This document shows positions 31,424 through 39,379 of a DNA stretch of 40,440 nt, one piece after another. Source of the DNA: Streptomyces wedmorensis (lineage in GTDB: Bacteria > Actinomycetota > Actinomycetes > Streptomycetales > Streptomycetaceae); the NCBI RefSeq assembly GCF_000716445.1, contig NZ_JNWK01000069.1:1-40440 (forward strand), read 5' to 3'. Within the stretch, counting starts at the first letter, position 1; every line of letters starts with the position of its first letter. Below the pieces are notes generated by a model. It made no database searches. It saw only the letters and a list, made by a program, of their open reading frames with translations, and was not told the origin of the DNA. Both the position numbers and the translations under genes were made by a program.

Positions 31424-32368
31424 ATGGGAATACAAATTGGCCTCGGCCTGCCCTCAGGCGGTCGATGGGGGACCGCCGAAAACATCTATGCCCTCGCCGA
31501 GCTGGCCGAGGAACTCGGTTACGCCTCAGTTTGGACCTTTCACCACCTGCTGCACCCTCTGCATCCCCTCGATCCCTTCCCCCCTCGGCCGGATGAGCCG
31601 AGGCCTGCGGCGGGCCGCGACGCGGTGGACCCGTTCGTCGCACTCGCGGCAGTCGCCGCCCGGACTTCGCGCATCCGTCTCGGCGTCGGGGGGATCGTCG
31701 CGCCCTACTACGCGTCGCCCCTGATGCTCGCAAAGCAGGCAGCCACTTTGGACATGCTCTCGGGCGGCAGATTGGACCTCGGCCTCGTGGCCGGCTGGTC
31801 ACGCGACGAGTTCGCCGGTGCAGGCACATCGCATGACGAACGGGCCGCGCGAATGGACGAGATCCTGGCCGCCCTGCCGACGATTCTGGAGTCCGAGGTC
31901 GTCTCAACGAAAGGCAGGGGCTTTCTGATCAACGAGGCGATTGTCGGGCCGAGGCCCGTGCAGTCGCCGATCCCACTGATCATCGGTGGGTACAGCGAGG
32001 CGACTGTCCGCAGGATAGTTCAGTTCGGACACGGCTATGTAGCCGGACACATGGCGTTCGATCAGTGGCCGCGCTGGATCGATCGAGTCTCCCGACGCAT
32101 GGAGGATGCCGGGCGGGATCCGGCGACACTCCGCTATGTGTGCCGAGCCACGGTCGACCTTCGGGAAACAGCGCTCCTGGAGCGTCGACCACTGCAGGGC
32201 GACCCCGACCAGATCCGCGCCGACCTCGCGTGCTACGAGGAGTTCGGCGTGACCGACCTGTTCATCGACCTCAACTTCGACCCCTACGTCTCCGAGGGTG
32301 CCGCGTCCCCGAAGGAGGCGTACCGGAGAGCCGAGCACGTGGCCCGCGCATTGGCGCCAGTTCAGTAA
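31424..32368 (+). CDS. LLM-class (luciferase-like) F420- or FMN-dependent oxidoreductase
   Basis: The 314-residue TIM-barrel protein belongs to the luciferase-like monooxygenase superfamily: N-terminal IQIGLGLPSG, ELAEELGYASVWTFHH, then GVGGIVAPYYASPLMLAKQA, LDMLSGGRLDLGLVAGWSRDEF and PLIIGGYSEATVRRI. In actinomycetes most such proteins use F420 for hydride transfer to carbonyls or double bonds, while some are FMN monooxygenases. ATG 31424 has AAAGG upstream. It is the last gene in the cluster, 238 bp after the P450 and possibly with its own promoter. It ends before a hairpin shared with the convergent anti-sigma gene. Confidence 0.88.
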   Translation: MGIQIGLGLPSGGRWGTAENIYALAELAEELGYASVWTFHHLLHPLHPLDPFPPRPDEPRPAAGRDAVDPFVALAAVAARTSRIRLGVGGIVAPYYASPLMLAKQAATLDMLSGGRLDLGLVAGWSRDEFAGAGTSHDERAARMDEILAALPTILESEVVSTKGRGFLINEAIVGPRPVQSPIPLIIGGYSEATVRRIVQFGHGYVAGHMAFDQWPRWIDRVSRRMEDAGRDPATLRYVCRATVDLRETALLERRPLQGDPDQIRADLACYEEFGVTDLFIDLNFDPYVSEGAASPKEAYRRAEHVARALAPVQ

Positions 32369-32471
32369 GGACCACGGGTGTCCGTCTGGGAGCGGTCAGG
32401 AGCCCGACCGCCGGGCATCGGCAACACGGATCAGCTGGTTCGCCATCCGGCCCACTGGGCTCGCGACGAGG

Positions 32472-32502
32472 CCGGCACCCCAGTACGAGGCCGGGGTGCC
32501 GG
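32472..32502. terminator. Bidirectional terminator hairpin between convergent genes
   Basis: A perfect 10-bp inverted repeat (32472-32481 with 32493-32502) with an 11-base loop lies in the 150-bp gap between the LLM-class gene and the convergent anti-sigma gene. It can serve both strands. Confidence 0.65.
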
Positions 32503-32518
32503 GGGCTTCGGGCCGCCG

Positions 32519-33238
32519 TCAGACGTCGATGGCGACCAGCTGCCTGCCGTCGCGCGTGATCACCTCGAAACGGTCGAGTTCGGAGCGGGACATCGACGAT
32601 CCGCCGTGGACCATGAGGGAGTCGGGCGCGCCCGGAACGCCGTAGCCGGGCTCGGGAACCTTCCAGCCGGTCACCGTATGGCGCAAACCATCCGTCGAGA
32701 CGGCCACCAACCTGCATTCGAGCGGCCCGGCCACACCCCGTAGCTCAAGGGCGATGTGTGTCCCCCATTTCTTGTCCTCCAGGCCGATCTGCGCCGTGAT
32801 CCCCGCGGCCGGGTTCTCACCCCGGTGCTGCTCGCCGACCATGAGCAGGTGCGCGGCCCACGGGGGGTTCTGGTGGGACTCGTCCGAACCGTCGCGGAGT
32901 ACGCCCCCCAAGGCGAGCCCGCTCGCGAACATGGCCACGGAGGCGGCGAGCATGAGGAACTGCCGCCGCCGCCGCCGGAGCCGGACCATCCTCGTGAGGG
33001 GAGCGGGCGCGGCCCCGGCCCCGGCCGTCTCCGGTGTCCCGGCCAGCTCGTCCAGGTCCGGCCCGGTCGCGGCGAACTCGGCAAGCAGTGACGCGACCTC
33101 GGACAACGACCGCGTCTCCTCGGCGCACATCGTGCACGACCGCATGTGGGACTCGAGCTCCGTCGCTTCATCAGCATCGAGAGCCCCCAGCACGTAGGCG
33201 CCGACCTCCCTACGCGGCTCCAGGTGTGACGGCGTCAC
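32519..33238 (-). CDS. Membrane anti-sigma factor (RskA-like)
   Basis: The 239-residue protein has an N-terminal zinc-finger anti-sigma domain (VGAYVLGALDADEATELESH, then the Cys pair in MRSCTMC), a linker to about residue 85, one transmembrane helix (about 93-113, after a run of Arg) and an extracytoplasmic RskA-type C-terminal domain ending in a Val/Asp tail. Such proteins hold an ECF sigma factor at the membrane until released by proteolysis. I chose GTG 33238 because AAGGAGG lies just before it; ATG 33253 upstream would add five residues but has no ribosome site. The expected sigma factor gene is not next to it. The gene upstream on the same strand encodes an unknown protein. Confidence 0.88.
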   Translation of the reverse strand: MTPSHLEPRREVGAYVLGALDADEATELESHMRSCTMCAEETRSLSEVASLLAEFAATGPDLDELAGTPETAGAGAAPAPLTRMVRLRRRRRQFLMLAASVAMFASGLALGGVLRDGSDESHQNPPWAAHLLMVGEQHRGENPAAGITAQIGLEDKKWGTHIALELRGVAGPLECRLVAVSTDGLRHTVTGWKVPEPGYGVPGAPDSLMVHGGSSMSRSELDRFEVITRDGRQLVAIDV

Positions 33239-33276
33239 ATGGTCCTCCTTCATTCCCCGTTGAGAGCCTTTCGTCG

Positions 33277-33810
33277 CTAGTCACGTACGAGCGGGGTGTC
33301 GGGATCAAAGTGTTCGACGGCAAGATGCGCTAGGGATATGCCGAGGTGCCATGCGGGGATCCACGGGGACCTCCTCCGGCGATCCTGGTCCGAGCCGAAC
33401 GGGGGCGGTTCCGGACCCAGCAGCGGCGGCAGGAGCTCGGTGTCGCGCAGCCATGACCATGCTGTCCGGGCTATCGCCACGTCGGGGTCTCCGCGTCCCA
33501 GGGCCCGGTCCCGGGCCGCCGTACGCTCCAGTCGCGCCTCCGCCCAGGTCCGCCAGTCGTCGGCGTGCGCGGTCAGCGTCAGCCAACGCTCTCGCTGGTA
33601 CGCGGCGAACAGATCGGAGACCTCGATGTCCGGGCAGGACAAGTAGAGAGTCAGCGTGAGTGCTCTGCGCCCCGCCCCGTACTCCGTGGAACCGGGCGCC
33701 ATCAGATCACCGAGGAGCATGAGCCGGTCGGCCAGGAAGTCGGAGCACATCCAGGCCATGGGTACGGCAGGCTCTCGGCCACCGGGCTCATCCACGCTCT
33801 CGCTCAGCAT
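33277..33810 (-). CDS. Unknown cytosolic protein upstream of the anti-sigma factor
   Basis: The 177-residue product is not recognised. It is Trp- and Leu-rich and predicted helical (SDFLADRLMLLGDLMAP, LYLSCPDIEVSDLFAAYQRE, AHADDWRTWAEARLERTAAR) with no membrane segment. It is read in the position where the cognate sigma factor of an RskA-like protein is usually found, yet shows no sigma region 2 or 4 motif. ATG 33810 has AGGAGG eight bases upstream; GTG 33819 is possible. It ends 39 bases before the anti-sigma start, so the two probably share an mRNA. Confidence 0.65.
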   Translation of the reverse strand: MLSESVDEPGGREPAVPMAWMCSDFLADRLMLLGDLMAPGSTEYGAGRRALTLTLYLSCPDIEVSDLFAAYQRERWLTLTAHADDWRTWAEARLERTAARDRALGRGDPDVAIARTAWSWLRDTELLPPLLGPEPPPFGSDQDRRRRSPWIPAWHLGISLAHLAVEHFDPDTPLVRD

Positions 33811-33977
33811 CCGTACCACCTCCTGCCGGTCCTCGCGCGGAGGCCGTGAGTGAAGTCGTCACTCCCGGAGAACGGACGGGCAGGCGCGTCGGCTCAATCC
33901 GACTCCGCGCGATGAACCGGGCGGCTACGGCTCCCGTTGAGAGGGAGAACGCATTCTCCCTCGAAGGGACGACACGC

Positions 33978-34517
33978 ATGTCTGTGGAACCCGTTCACCA
34001 CCACGACACGACCGAAGGCGAGTCCGGCCGGGCCGCCGGGCAGATCGACACCCCTGAGGCCCAGGCGAAATTCGACAAGGCCTATGCGGAGCTCCTCCAG
34101 GAGGTCAGGGTGGCGCAGACCGGAGTGCAGTTCCTGCTCGGCTTTCTGATGACCTTGGCCTTCTCCCCGCGATTCCCCGAGATCAGCACCGCTCAGGCCT
34201 ACCAGTATGTGTTCACGCTCGTCATGGCGTTCGCCGCGGCGACGCTCCTGACGGCCCCGGCGCCCTTTCACCGGGTCGTCTTCCGGCACGGCCTCAAGCA
34301 CCGGCTGCTCAGCCTCTCCCATGGCTTCGCGCTCGGGGGACTGGTGCTGCTCATGCTGTCCATGAGCAGTGCCCTGCTGCTCACGGTCGCCGTCGTCCTC
34401 GGGCCGAATCAGTCCGCTCTCATCGCGGCGGTCATCTTCAGCGGAATGGCCTGGCTGTGGTTCGGGCTGCCCATGTGGCAGCGACTCCGCCACGGCCGGC
34501 TCTCCAAGCGCCGCTGA
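33978..34517 (+). CDS. DUF6328-like membrane protein
   Basis: The 179-residue integral membrane protein has four predicted helices, at about residues 50-66, 76-95, 113-132 and 136-158, and charged ends. The segment QTGVQFLLGFLMTLAFSPRF after a helical YAELLQEVRVA lead is typical of the DUF6328 family. Function unknown. ATG 33978 has GAAGGGA upstream. It is divergent from the unknown gene at 33810. A longer frame to 33846 adds a stretch without membrane or start features. Confidence 0.75.
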   Translation: MSVEPVHHHDTTEGESGRAAGQIDTPEAQAKFDKAYAELLQEVRVAQTGVQFLLGFLMTLAFSPRFPEISTAQAYQYVFTLVMAFAAATLLTAPAPFHRVVFRHGLKHRLLSLSHGFALGGLVLLMLSMSSALLLTVAVVLGPNQSALIAAVIFSGMAWLWFGLPMWQRLRHGRLSKRR

Positions 34518-34590
34518 AGCTCTCTCTTTCCAGAAGGTTTGAACGCAAGGCAGCCAGGTTGAGTGCTGGTCGACACAGGAACAACGACAG

Positions 34591-35559
34591 ATGAACGAGG
34601 GAGTTCGTGTGTACTGGCGTCGCGGAGCAGCAGCAACTGCCGTGTGTGGAACCGTTGTCATCCTCTCGTCCGTCGCGCCGGTCGCGCCGGCCCACGCGCA
34701 TGGCGCACCGTGGAATCCGATCAGCCGCGCCGCCGCGTGCGCCCCTGACAACGAGCGCTACTCGGACTCCCCGGCCTGCGTGGCCGCGCAGAACGCCAGT
34801 CCGGGTGGAGCACTGGACGCGTGGGACAACCTGCGGCGCAAGGGCGTCGACGGCAATCACCGCTCCGTGGTCCCCGACGGGGAACTGTGCGGTGCCGGTC
34901 TCGACGCGTACCGGGGACTGAACCTTCCGCGGAGTGACTGGCCCGCGACGCTCGTCCACGAAGGCGCGGACCACACCTTCAAGTTCCTGGCGACCGTTCC
35001 GCACAAGGGCCGTTTCACGGTCTACATCACCAAGGACGGTTACGATCCCTCCCAGCCGCTGCGCTGGTCCGACCTGGAGGCCGAGCCGTTCGTCGACGTG
35101 ACCGACCCCGAGCTGATCGAGTCCTCGTACCAGTTCACGGGCCGGCTTCCGGCGGGAAAGAAGGGCCGGCACGTCATCTTCACCATCTGGGAGAACACCA
35201 CCCTCCCCGACACCTACTACTTCTGCTCGGACGTCCTGTTCTGGGGAGGCCGGGCCAATCCCTCCAAGAGCCCTGCACCGACCTCCGGGACGAAGACGAA
35301 GGAGATCGAGGTCGGTCTCCCCGGTCGTCCCGTGCCGACCCGTTCCACGCCGAAGGCGACGAGGACGGTACCCGCCGTCGTGCCGAGCGGGAGCTCCGAG
35401 AAGGTCCTTTCCCCGGTGGCCAAGGCCGCGGGGCTCGTACCGGGCACGGAGCAGGGCGGCCTGGCCCTGGTGCTGGCCTGCACGATCGCCGTCCTGGCGG
35501 CCAGTGTCGTCATCGTCCTCAGCTTCTTCATCCGGCGGCAGGGCCGAAGGAGTTCCTAG
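34591..35559 (+). CDS. AA10-family lytic polysaccharide monooxygenase with C-terminal membrane anchor
   Basis: The 322-residue protein has a signal peptide ending AHA, after which the mature chain begins with His37 (HGAPWNPISRAA). This N-terminal His is half of the copper histidine brace of AA10 LPMOs. The LPMO domain runs to about residue 220 (RSVVPDGELCGAGLDAYRGL, THTFKF-like DHTFKFLATV, YFCSDVLFWGG). A Pro/Thr/Ser-rich linker and a C-terminal transmembrane helix with basic tail (about 290-322) follow. It should cut chitin or a cell-surface glucan by oxidation while tethered to the membrane. ATG 34591 gives the longest form; GTG 34609 has a better ribosome site (GAGGGAG) and would shorten the signal by six residues. 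A GH18 gene follows. Confidence 0.88.
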   Translation: MNEGVRVYWRRGAAATAVCGTVVILSSVAPVAPAHAHGAPWNPISRAAACAPDNERYSDSPACVAAQNASPGGALDAWDNLRRKGVDGNHRSVVPDGELCGAGLDAYRGLNLPRSDWPATLVHEGADHTFKFLATVPHKGRFTVYITKDGYDPSQPLRWSDLEAEPFVDVTDPELIESSYQFTGRLPAGKKGRHVIFTIWENTTLPDTYYFCSDVLFWGGRANPSKSPAPTSGTKTKEIEVGLPGRPVPTRSTPKATRTVPAVVPSGSSEKVLSPVAKAAGLVPGTEQGGLALVLACTIAVLAASVVIVLSFFIRRQGRRSS

Positions 35560-35584
35560 CCGCGTCGACCCTCGGAAGGCTGCC

Positions 35585-35734
35585 ATGTCCCCAAGCCCCC
35601 GGCTCCCGGCCCCCTCGTTCTCCGCACCCTTCCAAGGGCCTCCGCGCCGCTCCCGGGAACCGGCGCTCTTCCCCCCGCCGGCCCCTCCGTCGCGAGCGGG
35701 CCGTCAGCCGTTCCCGCACGGATCGGCGTCCTGA
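35585..35734 (+). CDS. Possible 49-residue Pro-rich ORF
   Basis: ATG 35585 has GGAAGG five bases upstream and opens a 49-codon frame in the gap between the LPMO and GH18 genes. The product is Pro/Ser/Arg-rich with no recognisable features. It may be a chance ORF; only the ribosome site supports it. Confidence 0.25.
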   Translation: MSPSPRLPAPSFSAPFQGPPRRSREPALFPPPAPPSRAGRQPFPHGSAS

Positions 35735-35749
35735 GCCATGGAGGAGCCC

Positions 35750-36931
35750 GTGCCGCCGCATCCCCGTCGTTTCCTCGTCGCGGCGCTGTGCGCGCTGTCC
35801 GTCGTCGCGGCTTCCGCCTTCGTCCTGGGGCGGCTGTCCGCCGGGCCCGCTCCGCTGCGTACGAGTGCCGCCACGCCGACCGTCCGGGCCGAGCCGACAG
35901 TTCCCGACTCCGTCTCCACCACCCTTCCGAGCCCGCCGGCGCGGAGTCCGCTCGACCGGGCGTACCCGCTTCCCGGCGTCGGAGCCGGCACGGCGGACCG
36001 TGCCGGCTTCTCTCCGTACGTCGACACCTCACTGGTCGACTCGCGCCCGCTGGCCGAGACGGCGCGCGAGAAGGGAATCAGGGAATTCACCCTGGCCTTC
36101 GTCGTGGCGGACGAATCCGGCGACGGCTGTGCGCCCAGCTGGGGAGGAAGCGGCCTGCGGGAGAATCCTGTGGCTGCGCAGATCGGTGACGTCCGCGCCA
36201 CAGGTGCTGATGTACGTGTCTCCTTCGGCGGCGCCGACGGCGTGGAACTGGCCTCGGCGTGCGCCGACGAGAGCGGTCTGGCCGACGCCTACCGCGAGGT
36301 GGTGGACACGTACCGGCTGACCAAGGTGGATTTCGACATCGAGGGCAGCGAACTGGGTGAAACGGCCGCCAACGACCGTCGGGCGCGCGTCATCGCGCGA
36401 CTGCAGCGCGAGGCCGCGGAGGCGGGCCGCACGCTGGATGTGAGCCTCACCCTGCCGGTGATGCCGGAGGGGCTCACGGAGGAAGGGGCGCGGCTGCTGG
36501 AGGGTGCCGTGGCCGCGGGTGTCCGGATTTCCGGCGTCAACATCATGACGATGAATTACGGGCCCGAATACCGGGGTGACATGGCCGAGTACGCGGGGCA
36601 GGCGGCCGAAGCCGTCCATGCGCGGCTCACCGGGCTGCTCGCCCTCACCGACGCCGACGCGTGGCGAGTCCTGGGGCTGACCCCCATGATCGGGGTCAAC
36701 GACGTCACCGCCGAAGTCTTCGACGTGGGCGACGCCGAGGAGCTGTTGGAGTTCGCCCGGGCCAAGGGGATCGGCCGGATTTCGATGTGGTCCGTGGTCC
36801 GTGACGGCCCGTGCCCGGACGGGCGACAGCCGCGTGCCGTCGCGACCTGCAGCTCCATCGACCAGGAGGAGGGTGACTTCCTTCGCGTGTTCGCGGCGTA
36901 CGAAGGGCCTCGGAAGCCTCTCGCGGACTGA
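35750..36931 (+). CDS. GH18-family glycosidase (chitinase-like), membrane-anchored or secreted
   Basis: The 393-residue protein has an N-terminal hydrophobic segment (about residues 8-28; signal peptide or anchor), a Thr/Pro-rich spacer to about residue 70, and a GH18-like barrel. The catalytic signature D-x-D-x-E is at Asp194-Phe-Asp196-Ile-Glu198 (KVDFDIEG), preceded by ADVRVSFGGADG, and followed by the MTMNYG strand and a late Trp (SMWSVVRDG). It probably hydrolyses chitin or related glycans. GTG 35750 has GGAGGAG upstream; ATG 35738 lies inside that ribosome site region and lacks its own. It stands directly after the LPMO gene, and LPMO plus GH18 is a known chitin-degrading pair. Confidence 0.87.
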   Translation: MPPHPRRFLVAALCALSVVAASAFVLGRLSAGPAPLRTSAATPTVRAEPTVPDSVSTTLPSPPARSPLDRAYPLPGVGAGTADRAGFSPYVDTSLVDSRPLAETAREKGIREFTLAFVVADESGDGCAPSWGGSGLRENPVAAQIGDVRATGADVRVSFGGADGVELASACADESGLADAYREVVDTYRLTKVDFDIEGSELGETAANDRRARVIARLQREAAEAGRTLDVSLTLPVMPEGLTEEGARLLEGAVAAGVRISGVNIMTMNYGPEYRGDMAEYAGQAAEAVHARLTGLLALTDADAWRVLGLTPMIGVNDVTAEVFDVGDAEELLEFARAKGIGRISMWSVVRDGPCPDGRQPRAVATCSSIDQEEGDFLRVFAAYEGPRKPLAD

Positions 36932-36935
36932 CCGC

Positions 36936-36981
36936 CCCGGCTCGCCGCCCGGCCGCACGAGGGTCCGGGCGGCGAGCCGGG
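36936..36981. terminator. Strong bidirectional terminator hairpin
   Basis: A perfect 17-bp inverted repeat (36936-36952 with 36965-36981) with a 12-base loop fills the gap between the GH18 gene (plus) and the MbtH-like gene (minus). Confidence 0.85.
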
Positions 36982-36984
36982 TTC

Positions 36985-37206
36985 TCAGGCCCGCGCGGCG
37001 GCCGGTGCGGTGTTCTTCTCCAATGTCACTGTGAGGAACGGCAGTTCCGCCACCAGCGTGTCGAGGAACCGTCGGCGGTCCGCCGTGCGCAGCACGGGAC
37101 GCCAGTCGCCCGGCGGTGAGACGTCGCAAGGCCAGAGGCAGAAGCGGCCCCGGCCGTCCACGAGGATCCGTAGTGGCTCGTCGGCTGTGTCCACAGCGAT
37201 CTGCAT
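36985..37206 (-). CDS. Divergent MbtH-like protein
   Basis: The 73-residue product follows the MbtH pattern: strands around PLRILVDGRGRFCLWPCDV (the family has F.VLVN.EGQ.SLWP), then PPGDWRPVL, and a C-terminal helix RRFLDTLVAELPF. MbtH proteins bind and activate adenylation domains of non-ribosomal peptide synthetases. The first Trp (in LWP) and the second (in DWRPV) are kept, while the usual N-terminal NPFDD segment is absent. No NRPS gene is in the window, so it may act in trans or have another role. ATG 37206 has AGGA eight bases upstream. The similarity is short; confidence is moderate. Confidence 0.6.
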   Translation of the reverse strand: MQIAVDTADEPLRILVDGRGRFCLWPCDVSPPGDWRPVLRTADRRRFLDTLVAELPFLTVTLEKNTAPAAARA

Positions 37207-37496
37207 CGTCGTCTTCCTGTCCTCGGTCGTCGGCCGTCCCGTCGGGGACAGCCCTCACCACCGCCCACGGAACAGACGGACAGCCCGTTCACTCGGGCCG
37301 GGAGACAGGTGCGGGGAAGGGCAGCCGGCGCGAGGCCACGCGACATGTGACGTATGTCGCCCCGTCGGCCGGGACTGAACCCGCCCGCGCCCGCCGCCCG
37401 TGATGGCGGTCGACGGAGCCGACTCGGCCGTGACCTTCCGGCAGCCGGCTCGCGCTGAACCCCCCTCTTGTTCCCGCGCCACGAAAGGCCGCTCGA

Positions 37497-38204
37497 ATGA
37501 ACAAGCGTATATTTGGTACCTCTGTCGCGTCCGTCGCATCCGTCACGGCCCTCGCCCTGATCTGCACGGCGGCAGCCCCCTCGCGTGGAGACGTGGCGTC
37601 CGTCCCGCGGACCAGCACGGTCGCGGCCTTCGCCCCACTCGCGGCGAACGGCTCGACGCGAGGCCATCCCAGCGGCGCGATACGCGAGGAAGATCCCCGT
37701 CACGAGCTCGCTGTCGCTCGGGCCCTGACGCTCGCCCGCGACCGCGCCGCGCTCCCGGAGCACAACTCCCGCATGGCGGTGAAACCCCGGCGTACCCTGC
37801 TGCCCGGCCCACCTGCAGAGGTGCCCCCCGGCGTCCGCAGCACGCGGGCACCGAGGCTCTCCGAGGCGGATGTCGCCGTTCGCGTGGCCCTGGCGCAGCG
37901 GGGCAAGCCCTATGTGTGGGGCGCCACCGGCCCGAACGCGTTCGACTGCTCGGGCCTCGTCGGTTACGCGTACCGCGCGGCCGGCATCCGGCTCCCGCGG
38001 ACCACCTGGGACCAGATCGACACAGGCCGTCGGATCCCCACGTCCGCGCTGCGGCCGGGCGACCTCGTCTTCTATCGCGAGGCCGCCCACGTCGGCATGT
38101 ACATAGGGGGAGGCCGGATCGTGCACGCTCCGCGGCCCGGAACCTCCGTCAAGGTCGCCGACCTCCACATCATGGGGGTCTACGCGGCAGTGAGGCCGTA
38201 CTGA
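37497..38204 (+). CDS. Secreted NlpC/P60-family cell-wall hydrolase
   Basis: The 235-residue protein has a signal peptide (about 1-30), a low-complexity region to about 120 and a C-terminal NlpC/P60 domain. The catalytic Cys151 lies in FDCSGLVGYAY, His198 in AAHVGMYIG, and the third polar position is His210 in IVHAPRPG. It should cleave peptide bonds in peptidoglycan stems. ATG 37497 has GAAAGG upstream. The 5' region (37210-37496) is long; I looked for a c-di-AMP (ydaO) riboswitch, common before such genes, and could not support one. Two hairpins follow the gene. Confidence 0.93.
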   Translation: MNKRIFGTSVASVASVTALALICTAAAPSRGDVASVPRTSTVAAFAPLAANGSTRGHPSGAIREEDPRHELAVARALTLARDRAALPEHNSRMAVKPRRTLLPGPPAEVPPGVRSTRAPRLSEADVAVRVALAQRGKPYVWGATGPNAFDCSGLVGYAYRAAGIRLPRTTWDQIDTGRRIPTSALRPGDLVFYREAAHVGMYIGGGRIVHAPRPGTSVKVADLHIMGVYAAVRPY

Positions 38205-38226
38205 GCCACGCGCACGGCGCGGAAAC

Positions 38227-38318
38227 GGTCCCGGCCGTCGCGGCCGGGACCCTCGCTGTCCGCAGGCACAGGCAAGGGCCGTTCCGCTCCACGGGGGGAC
38301 AGCGAGCGGAACGGCCCT
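38227..38318 (+). terminator. Two tandem hairpins after the NlpC/P60 gene
   Basis: The first is a perfect 11-bp stem with a TCG loop (38227-38237, 38241-38251). The second is a perfect 14-bp stem (38275-38288, 38305-38318). Neither has a T-run. Together they should stop transcription before the next gene at 38512. Confidence 0.75.
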
Positions 38319-38511
38319 GCGACCCGGATGGGGAGACCCGGGTAGGCCGCGGCAGAGGCGTGATGGCGGTGCCTGCGGCTCAACCGGTTCCACGGGCCGC
38401 CGACGGAGCCGGTTCACCCTCCCGAGAATTCCCCGTCTCTGAACCACCGGGCGGCCGGGGCCGTTCAGTCATGCATCGAGTGAGCACCCGCCCCCGAGAT
38501 CCGGAGGGATC

Positions 38512-39264
38512 ATGCCCCAGAACGGTCACGGCCGGCCTGCCGAGAGCTGGTTCCAGGCCGAGGCGCTGGTGGAGGAACTGCTGTGCGCCGGAGGTCTGTA
38601 CAACGGAGGATCCCTGGAGTCCCGGGCGACCCGTGAGGTCCTGACGCTCACCGCGATGTTCTGTGAAGAGGGCATGTGGGTGTGCGGCGAGGTGAGGAAC
38701 CCGGTGAAGATCGACAGGTCCCTCACCAGACTCCGGTACGCGATCCGCAGCGATGCCCTCTGGCACGCCTGGTGCTCCGGGCGGCTCCTCACCGTCCAGG
38801 GCGCGAACGGTGTCGACGCGGCCTACGCGCGGCGGTCCTGGCGCTGGCTCACCCGTGACCGAACGGTGCCGGTGGACGACGTGCCGGTGCGCTGGGCACA
38901 CGAGGACGGACTGGCGGAGGGCGGAGCACGCGACGCGACGATGCGGGGATACCCGTCCCTCGACCGGCTGACGGTCTGGGAACTCGGCCTGGTGCGTGCC
39001 CGGATGGCCTTGGACAACCTCCTGCTCGCCCAGGTGGGCGTACTCGATGTGATCGGCAGCGTGGTCCTCGTCGGCAAGGGGGCGCCCACGGTCCCCGAAG
39101 GAGAGCCGGGCTTCGTCCTCGAAGCGGTCTGGGCCCCGGACGAACTCCTGACGGGCACCGCGCGCCGCGTCACGTCCCTGCGCGTGGCCCTCGCCGACGG
39201 CAGCACGGCCCGCGTCTCCCCCCAGCAGCTGATCAGCCTGGGCGAGTTGCCCGCCGCCGGCTGA
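38512..39264 (+). CDS. Unknown 250-residue protein
   Basis: I do not recognise this product. It is soluble and mixed alpha/beta with high Trp content (SWFQAEALVEELLCAGGLY, ALWHAWCSGRLLTVQG, RRSWRWLTRDRTVPVDDVPV) and a C-terminal part of beta-strand character (FVLEAVWAPDEL, SLRVALADGSTARVSPQQLISLGEL). The ribosome site GGAGGG lies three bases before ATG 38512, which is close. Third-position bias is strong, so coding is certain. It stands alone between the NlpC/P60 terminators and an IS relic. Confidence 0.8.
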   Translation: MPQNGHGRPAESWFQAEALVEELLCAGGLYNGGSLESRATREVLTLTAMFCEEGMWVCGEVRNPVKIDRSLTRLRYAIRSDALWHAWCSGRLLTVQGANGVDAAYARRSWRWLTRDRTVPVDDVPVRWAHEDGLAEGGARDATMRGYPSLDRLTVWELGLVRARMALDNLLLAQVGVLDVIGSVVLVGKGAPTVPEGEPGFVLEAVWAPDELLTGTARRVTSLRVALADGSTARVSPQQLISLGELPAAG

Positions 39265-39379
39265 GCGGACGGTCGGATCGTCGACCCCGACCGCCGGGGG
39301 ACCCCGCGAGGACACGTTGAGGCCGTTCAGACCTGTCCCGTAGACCTTACTGCCCTCCTGGTAGCAGGCCGGCACGCTC

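Noticed and set aside
37210..37496. c-di-AMP (ydaO) riboswitch before the NlpC/P60 gene
   Set aside because: Such genes often have one in Streptomyces, but I could not find the conserved core segments in order. A covariance-model search (RF00379) would decide.
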